DNA of 36,955 bases, taken from Lactobacillus equicursoris DSM 19284 = JCM 14600 = CIP 110162. Its GTDB lineage: Bacteria > Bacillota > Bacilli > Lactobacillales > Lactobacillaceae. The position numbers were made by a program, and so were the translations under genes. The notes beneath the pieces were generated by a model, which saw nothing but the letters and a program-made list of their open reading frames with translations, was not told where the DNA came from and did not search any database. Positions 32,781-36,955 of the stretch are shown piece after piece; position 1 is the first letter of the stretch, and each line of letters begins with the position of its first letter. The stretch lies in the NCBI RefSeq assembly GCF_001434815.1, contig NZ_AZDU01000021.1, forward strand, positions 1 to 36,955, read 5' to 3'.

Positions 32781-33434
32781 TTAGCCTTTAAAAAGCTTCT
32801 TCCACCAAGGCCTCTTCTTGGGCTTCAGCTGCATGTCGGCCAAGGTCCGAAATTCTGGCCGGGCCTTTTGGGCATTTTCCTGCACCTTGTCCATGATATC
32901 CCGGCGGACTTCCTCGGTGCTCTTGCCCATGTCGGCTACGACCTGGGCTCTTTTTTCTTCGGCCGTCAAAGGCCGGTCAGGCTCCTTGGCCTCGCCGAGG
33001 TCCTCCAGGTCGTCAAAGTCTGGCAGGTCCAGGACGTCATCAGCTGGATCAGCCTTATTTTCTGCCGGTGCCATTGCTTGGGCTAGCTCAGCAACCTGAG
33101 TCTTTAAGGCGGCGATTTCTTCGTCTTTTTGAGCCAGGTTCTTCTTGAGCTCTTGGAACTCATCAGCCTTTGAGTCTTCAGCTGCTTGTTCACCAGCAAA
33201 CAGTTCCTGGGCCGCCTGGTCCAGGGTCTTGCCTTCTTTGTTCATTTCTTGCATCTTCTTCAAATCAGCGAGATTTTCCGCCGAATAACGGCGGGCGTTT
33301 TTCACATGGGAAAAATAAGCCGGGTTAGCAGTCACCTTTTCCACGATCTGCGAATACTTGCGCAAGGTTGCTTCGCTCACGCCTAATTGCTTAGCCGCTT
33401 CACTGGTTTTCATCTGCTCGCTTACTTCACTCAT
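32781..33434 (-). CDS. MerR-type HTH protein with coiled coil and basic C-terminus
   Basis: 217 aa. Residues 8-60 form a MerR-like winged helix (TSEAAKQLGVSEATLRKYSQ, with ARRYSAENLADLKKM). Residues about 90-118 are a coiled coil (QELKKNLAQKDEEIAALKTQ), then comes an acidic linker. The last residues, KPKKRPWWKKLFKG, are basic and aromatic like a membrane-surface anchor. There is no ligand domain, so a classic MerR regulator is unlikely. The plan recalls RacA-type DNA-membrane tethers or the plasmid/phage DUF3967-like group; this is inferred from architecture only. The ribosome site is weak. No terminator separates it from ddl. Confidence 0.72.
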   Translation of the reverse strand: MSEVSEQMKTSEAAKQLGVSEATLRKYSQIVEKVTANPAYFSHVKNARRYSAENLADLKKMQEMNKEGKTLDQAAQELFAGEQAAEDSKADEFQELKKNLAQKDEEIAALKTQVAELAQAMAPAENKADPADDVLDLPDFDDLEDLGEAKEPDRPLTAEEKRAQVVADMGKSTEEVRRDIMDKVQENAQKARPEFRTLADMQLKPKKRPWWKKLFKG

Positions 33435-33521
33435 CTTCTAAACTTTCTTTTTCTACTAATCTTCAATTAACAAAAAATCAACCACAGCAAGAACTTGTTT
33501 ACTAGTATTTCTCTTTGACCT

Positions 33522-34607
33522 TTAGTCGTGCTTGTGCAAAAGCGTCTTCTTGTGAGCGTAGCGTTCCATCGCCAGGTCGATCAGCTTGGTGATCAGGTCT
33601 GAGTAAGAAATGCCAGCTTCTTCAAAGAGCTTTGGATACATGCTGATGTTGGTAAAGCCTGGCAGGGTGTTCAATTCGTTAAAGATCACTTCGCCATCTT
33701 CCCGCAGCATGGAGTCGATCCGGGCCATGCCAGAGCATTCGGTTACCCGGTAGATCTTCAAGGCATTGTCGCGAACCTTTTGAGCGACTTCATCAGGGAT
33801 TTGGGCTGGGATTTGCAAGGTCGTCGTTGACGCATTGCTGTACTTGTTGTCGTAGTCGTACCAGCTGTTAGCGGCGTTGATGATTTGACCAACGCCGGAA
33901 ACGATTGGTTGGTCGTTGCCCAAAACGGCCGTTTCAACTTCCGTACCAACGATGCCTTCTTCAACCAAGACCTTGTCGTCGTACTTAAAGGCTTCAGCCA
34001 AGGCGTCTGCGTAGTTGGAGTCGTCAACCACGTGGGTGATGCCGACTGAAGAGCCTTGGTTGGATGGCTTAACAAAGAGGTTATTGGTGCCTAATTGCTG
34101 GCTCACCCATTGGTAGTCATGCTTAGGATTTTGAGCATCATCATATTCGTAGCGCTTGATGGTCACCCACTTGGCAACAGGAACGCCAACTCTTTGGGCC
34201 AGGATCTTGGAGAATTCCTTGTCCATGGTTACGCTGGCTGCCAAAACGTCGACGCCGACAAATGGCTTGTCGATCAGGCGGAAGAGGCCTTGCAAAACGC
34301 CGTCTTCACCTAAGTTGCCGTGCACGATTGGGAACAAGACGTCCAGTTCTGGCCGGTCTGCTAAAGCAGCGATATTGGACAGGTTGGCAGCCTTACTTGG
34401 CTTTTCCACCATGTAGGATGGGTCTTCCAAAACCTTGAATGAGTCTTCCTCGCTGGTCATGTAGCCAGCGTTCGTGATCCAGATTGGGTGAACGTCAAAC
34501 TTGTCTTTGTCAATTGCCTTGTAAATGTTGCCGGCTGACGTGATGGAAACTTCATATTCTGAAGAATTCCCACCAAAAATCAAGCCAACTTGCGTTTTCT
34601 TCGTCAT
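33522..34607 (-). CDS. ddl: D-alanine--D-alanine ligase
   Basis: 361 aa ATP-grasp enzyme that makes the D-Ala-D-Ala end of the peptidoglycan precursor. Blocks include IFGGNSSEYEVSITSAGNI, PIVHGNLGEDG, LFVKPSNQGSSVGI and FNELNTLPGFTNISMYPKLF. The second-substrate region reads SWYDYDNKYS. Tyr (rather than Phe) there is the mark of true D-Ala-D-Ala ligases, so vancomycin sensitivity is expected. AAAGGAG precedes the ATG. It is transcribed divergently from the CAP-domain gene. Confidence 0.95.
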   Translation of the reverse strand: MTKKTQVGLIFGGNSSEYEVSITSAGNIYKAIDKDKFDVHPIWITNAGYMTSEEDSFKVLEDPSYMVEKPSKAANLSNIAALADRPELDVLFPIVHGNLGEDGVLQGLFRLIDKPFVGVDVLAASVTMDKEFSKILAQRVGVPVAKWVTIKRYEYDDAQNPKHDYQWVSQQLGTNNLFVKPSNQGSSVGITHVVDDSNYADALAEAFKYDDKVLVEEGIVGTEVETAVLGNDQPIVSGVGQIINAANSWYDYDNKYSNASTTTLQIPAQIPDEVAQKVRDNALKIYRVTECSGMARIDSMLREDGEVIFNELNTLPGFTNISMYPKLFEEAGISYSDLITKLIDLAMERYAHKKTLLHKHD

Positions 34608-34635
34608 TATATTATCTCCTTTGTACCAATTCTCA

Positions 34636-34641
34636 ATTATA
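34636..34641 (-). promoter_or_regulatory. -10 box of the ddl promoter
   Basis: A perfect TATAAT on the minus strand, 29 bp from the start. A short inverted repeat CCGA-AAAC-TCGG (34642-34653) sits in the -35/-10 spacer. The -35 is weak. Confidence 0.5.
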
Positions 34642-34730
34642 CCGAAAACTCGGCCCTTTGGCGCACTTTATTAACGAATTTTAGGCTTTTTTATCGAGTT
34701 TTATCCTGTTAAAAAAATGCCGGAATCGGC

Positions 34731-34736
34731 TATAAT
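34731..34736 (+). promoter_or_regulatory. -10 box of the CAP-domain gene
   Basis: A perfect TATAAT, with TTAAAA 16 bp upstream (34709-34714) as a possible -35. The spacer holds GCCG-GAAT-CGGC (34719-34730). AAAGGGG at 34746-34752 is the ribosome site. Confidence 0.5.
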
Positions 34737-34761
34737 ATAAATTAGAAAGGGGTTGATGATC

Positions 34762-36093
34762 ATGCGCCACAAAACTATACCTATACTGCTTTTCTTGACG
34801 CTGTTGCCAGCTAGCGCCGTGCCAGTCAGCGCGGCAGCTTTTACGCCGCAAGAACAGGCCGAAGTCCAGCGTTTCCAACGGGAATACCAAGCCCTGAACA
34901 AGGCAGTCTACACCAAGCAAAATCTTTATGGCACAGTACCTTCATTGAAGAAGCCTTTTAAGGCCGGAACCTTAAAGGCCAGCTACGTCAATGATCAATT
35001 AGCCTACATCAACTACTACCGCGATCTCTTTGGCCTGACGGCCGTTAAAACTACTAAGCAAGGCAACAAGGATGCCCAGACGACCGCTGCCGTGATGGCG
35101 GCGATCAACGCCAATCCTTTTATCAACCAGCACGGCTTGCCAAGCGAAAAGCGTCCGCGCTACATCTCTAAGAAAAATTGGGCCCTGGCGCAAGACATCT
35201 CTAACAGCGCTAACCTGAACTTTAACGCTAGCCCCCAAAGCGCCGGCGACGTCATTACCGACCTCTTGACGGACCGCTACAACCTGTCAGGGTCTGACAC
35301 CGGCCACCGGGCCTGGATTTTGTCGACACGCTTAAGCAAGATCTCAGTCGGGGCGGCTTATGGCACCAACGGCTACCGCTACTCGGTCAACCAAGTCCTA
35401 AATGTTGGCGACAGTTCCCGGACAGCCAGCCGGGAGATGGTGGCTTATCCAAACGCCGGCATCTTCCCGATTGAGCTGCTCAGCGGGACTGGAGTGGCCT
35501 GGTCGCTTTATTTTTCTAACAAGATCTATAACTCCGTGCCAAAGATCACAGTAACAGACAACGACACGGGCGAGACGGTAACGGCCACCAACGTGAAGAA
35601 CTACAGCTACTACGGCTTTGGCAACTTCCAGAAGGTCATCACCTACTCCCCAAGCAACCTGAAGCTGGTCGACGGCCACCAGTACACGGTGGTTGCTAGC
35701 GATTTGGCAACTTACAGCTTTAAGCTTTTTAAGCAAAGCGGAACCAGCCAGAGCTCGGCAAGCACCGTCAAGTCTTCCAGCACCCAGACCAAGTCCAAGC
35801 TCAGTCAAAAGGACCTGGACCAAAAGGGGCTGGCCAAGTACCTCTACAAGGTCGGCAAGAAGATTTCCAAGGTTAAGACTAAGAAGGTTACTACAACCAA
35901 GGCCGTAAAAAAGAAAACTAAGTCCAAGAAGTCCAGGAAGTCTAAGAAGTCCAAGAAGTCCAGGAAGTCTAAGAAGTCTAAGAAGTCCAGGAAGTCCAAG
36001 AAGTCCAAGAAGTCCAGGAAGTCCAGGAAGTCCAAGAAGTCTAAGAAGACTTCTAGCAAGAAAAAGTCTAGTAAGAAATCAAGTAAAAAGTAA
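34762..36093 (+). CDS. secreted CAP/SCP-domain protein with Lys-Ser-Arg repeat tail
   Basis: About 443 aa from the ATG at 34762 (MRHKTIPILL; ribosome site 9 nt upstream; an ATG at 34756 is too close). A Sec signal peptide (hydrophobic core ILLFLTLLPASA, cleavage near VSA-AA) leads into a CAP domain, with LAYINYYRDLFGL and TGHRAWILS visible, to about residue 210. A beta-rich region follows to about 325, then a Ser/Thr linker, and a tail of 14 KSK/KSR units (about residues 387-428). No LPxTG or LysM is seen. The very basic tail may hold the protein on teichoic acids or other polyanions. CAP proteins in lactobacilli are surface proteins of uncertain role. Confidence 0.85.
   Translation: MRHKTIPILLFLTLLPASAVPVSAAAFTPQEQAEVQRFQREYQALNKAVYTKQNLYGTVPSLKKPFKAGTLKASYVNDQLAYINYYRDLFGLTAVKTTKQGNKDAQTTAAVMAAINANPFINQHGLPSEKRPRYISKKNWALAQDISNSANLNFNASPQSAGDVITDLLTDRYNLSGSDTGHRAWILSTRLSKISVGAAYGTNGYRYSVNQVLNVGDSSRTASREMVAYPNAGIFPIELLSGTGVAWSLYFSNKIYNSVPKITVTDNDTGETVTATNVKNYSYYGFGNFQKVITYSPSNLKLVDGHQYTVVASDLATYSFKLFKQSGTSQSSASTVKSSSTQTKSKLSQKDLDQKGLAKYLYKVGKKISKVKTKKVTTTKAVKKKTKSKKSRKSKKSKKSRKSKKSKKSRKSKKSKKSRKSRKSKKSKKTSSKKKSSKKSSKK
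35920..36045 (+). repeat. 9-bp coding tandem repeat, 14 units
   Basis: Units AAGTCYAAG and AAGTCCAGG encode KSK or KSR, mostly in the order KSK-KSK-KSR (27-bp higher unit). Near-identity at the DNA level makes slippage and length change between strains likely. Confidence 0.9.
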
Positions 36094-36111
36094 GAAGTAA
36101 GAAGTAATAGC

Positions 36112-36768
36112 ATGACCCAGCACCACGATGAATTAAACTGTATCAGCCATGTCCCGATTTTTAAGAATCTGCCCCTTGAGCTGCGCCGCGACCTGGTTCA
36201 CATTTCCACCCACCAGCAATTTTTCAAAAAAGGCAGCCTGATGCACTCGCCTGGCGACGGCCGCCTGTCCGTGATGTCGCTTGACTCCGGCAAGGCCAAG
36301 ATCTACAGCCTGAGCGAAGATGGCCATGAGCAGGTGATCAGCCTGATGCAGCAAGGCGACATCAACGGCGAAGAAAACTTGTTTGACACAGAAAACGACG
36401 ACCTCTTTATCGAAGCCTTAGAAGACAGCACCGCTTGCTCCATCAACTATTCCGACTTTCAGAAGCTGCTCTTGAAGTCGCCGGAACTGTCTCTACACCT
36501 GCTAAACGAGTTTGGCAGACGGCTGGTCACCGCGCAAAAGAACGCGGTAAGACGGAACTCCATGGAAGCCGGCCCACGCTTATTTGCTACTTTAGTAGAC
36601 TATGCCGATGAAGCGGGGTCAAATACTTTTACCCTGCCCTTAAAGAAAAAGGACCTGGCTAGCTTGCTGGGGATTACGCCAGAAACCCTGAGCCGAGAAT
36701 TCACCAAGCTGAAGAAAGAAGGCTATATCACGGCCAAGGGCAAGCAAATTACAATCTTAAAACAGTAA
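36112..36768 (+). CDS. flp: Crp/Fnr-family regulator, FLP-type
   Basis: 218 aa. An N-terminal cyclic-nucleotide-like beta-roll (about 12-130), a dimer helix (about 120-150) and a C-terminal winged helix with recognition helix TPETLSREFTKLK. There are only two cysteines, Cys10 (NCISHVPIF) and Cys109 (STACS). L. casei FLP likewise uses a pair (Cys5 and Cys102) as a redox disulfide switch, so the same mechanism is proposed. No iron-sulfur cysteine cluster is present, unlike Fnr. It starts 18 bp after the CAP gene with a weak ribosome site and may be co-transcribed with it. A terminator follows. Confidence 0.88.
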   Translation: MTQHHDELNCISHVPIFKNLPLELRRDLVHISTHQQFFKKGSLMHSPGDGRLSVMSLDSGKAKIYSLSEDGHEQVISLMQQGDINGEENLFDTENDDLFIEALEDSTACSINYSDFQKLLLKSPELSLHLLNEFGRRLVTAQKNAVRRNSMEAGPRLFATLVDYADEAGSNTFTLPLKKKDLASLLGITPETLSREFTKLKKEGYITAKGKQITILKQ

Positions 36769-36797
36769 AAAAGCCGTGCTTTCGCACGACTTTTTTA
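36767..36797 (+). terminator. terminator of the flp gene
   Basis: Stem GCCGTGC (36772-36778) with GCACGAC (36784-36790), one mismatch, flanked by A and T runs, ends in T6 on the plus strand. Confidence 0.85.
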
Positions 36798-36800
36798 CTT

Positions 36801-36955
36801 GGCTAACAACAATTGGGGGAATAAATTGACCAAAAAAGTCCATGGCTAACTACATTAGGGGGAATAAGTTGCCCAAAAATGTCATGGCTAACTACTTCAG
36901 GGGGAATAAATTGCCCAAAAATGTCATGGCTAACTACATTAGGGGGAATAAGTTG
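36801..36955 (+). repeat. second 42-bp tandem repeat array
   Basis: Copies start at 36801, 36844, 36886 and 36928 (spacing 43, 42, 42) and run off the window. The unit begins GGCTAACTACWTYAGGGGG, then AATAARTTGCC and an A-rich block with GTCAT. It shares period, strand and the unit position of GGGGG (15-19) and ATAA (21-24) with the array at 74-265, though other bases differ. A relation to insertion-sequence ends is possible, but no transposase gene is visible. Confidence 0.85.

Noticed and set aside
35844-36113. Minus-strand frame rich in Leu-Asp-Phe opposite the CAP tail
   Set aside because: It is the antisense reading of the 9-bp repeat, with no promoter or ribosome site.

Overview
The window comes from Lactobacillus delbrueckii or a very close relative. 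The clearest clue is a 157-residue nucleoside deoxyribosyltransferase at 6280-6753. As I recall it, this is nearly the same as the L. leichmannii (L. delbrueckii subsp. lactis) enzyme, with Asp72, Asp92 and Glu98 in the expected places. Purine-rich Shine-Dalgarno sites, many T-tailed terminators and a maltodextrin locus in the L. acidophilus-type gene order agree with this. I found no rRNA, tRNA, CRISPR array, phage gene or transposase gene.

Layout. 1-263: array of 42-bp repeats, two copies pointing left and five pointing right. 363-3803 (-): phosphonate-type ABC importer phnD-phnC-phnE-phnE with its own promoter and terminator. 4181-7084: a universal stress protein, a tyrosine-phosphatase-like protein, an orphan PTS EIIA, the deoxyribosyltransferase and a small unknown gene. 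7132-11079 (-): ABC ATPase, frameshift-broken permease, LytTR response regulator and GHKL histidine kinase; the promoter carries a 12-bp direct repeat that fits a LytTR operator. 11218-12369 (-): nagA, with a GntR-type palindrome over its -10. 12564-15554 (+): a large GH31-like protein with fn3 and F5/8C modules that seems to lack the catalytic nucleophile segment.

15650-29625 (-) is the maltodextrin core. The importer is MalE/MalF/MalG with an MsmK-type ATPase. Maltose phosphorylase (malP) and beta-phosphoglucomutase (pgmB) convert maltose to glucose plus glucose 6-phosphate. A neopullulanase-type amylase, two GH13_31 alpha-glucosidases (one with the alpha-1,4-type signature, one with the alpha-1,6-type) and the LacI-type regulator MalR complete the set. 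Three promoters (malP, malL, dexB) carry a MalR-like operator (TGTTAYCGRTAACA or a variant) together with a cre-like site. The malP and malL promoters have identical geometry, with 27 bp between the two site centres.

29859-36768: a three-gene operon of two YibE/F membrane proteins and an alpha/beta-hydrolase; a MerR-type HTH/coiled-coil protein with a basic aromatic C-terminus; ddl; a secreted CAP-domain protein with a Lys/Ser/Arg repeat tail; and a Crp/Fnr regulator of FLP type with exactly two cysteines. From 36801 to the end a second 42-bp array begins. It matches the left array in period and in the position of its GGGGG block, so the gene block is bracketed by related repeats. Their nature, possibly IS21-type terminal repeats, is the main open question.
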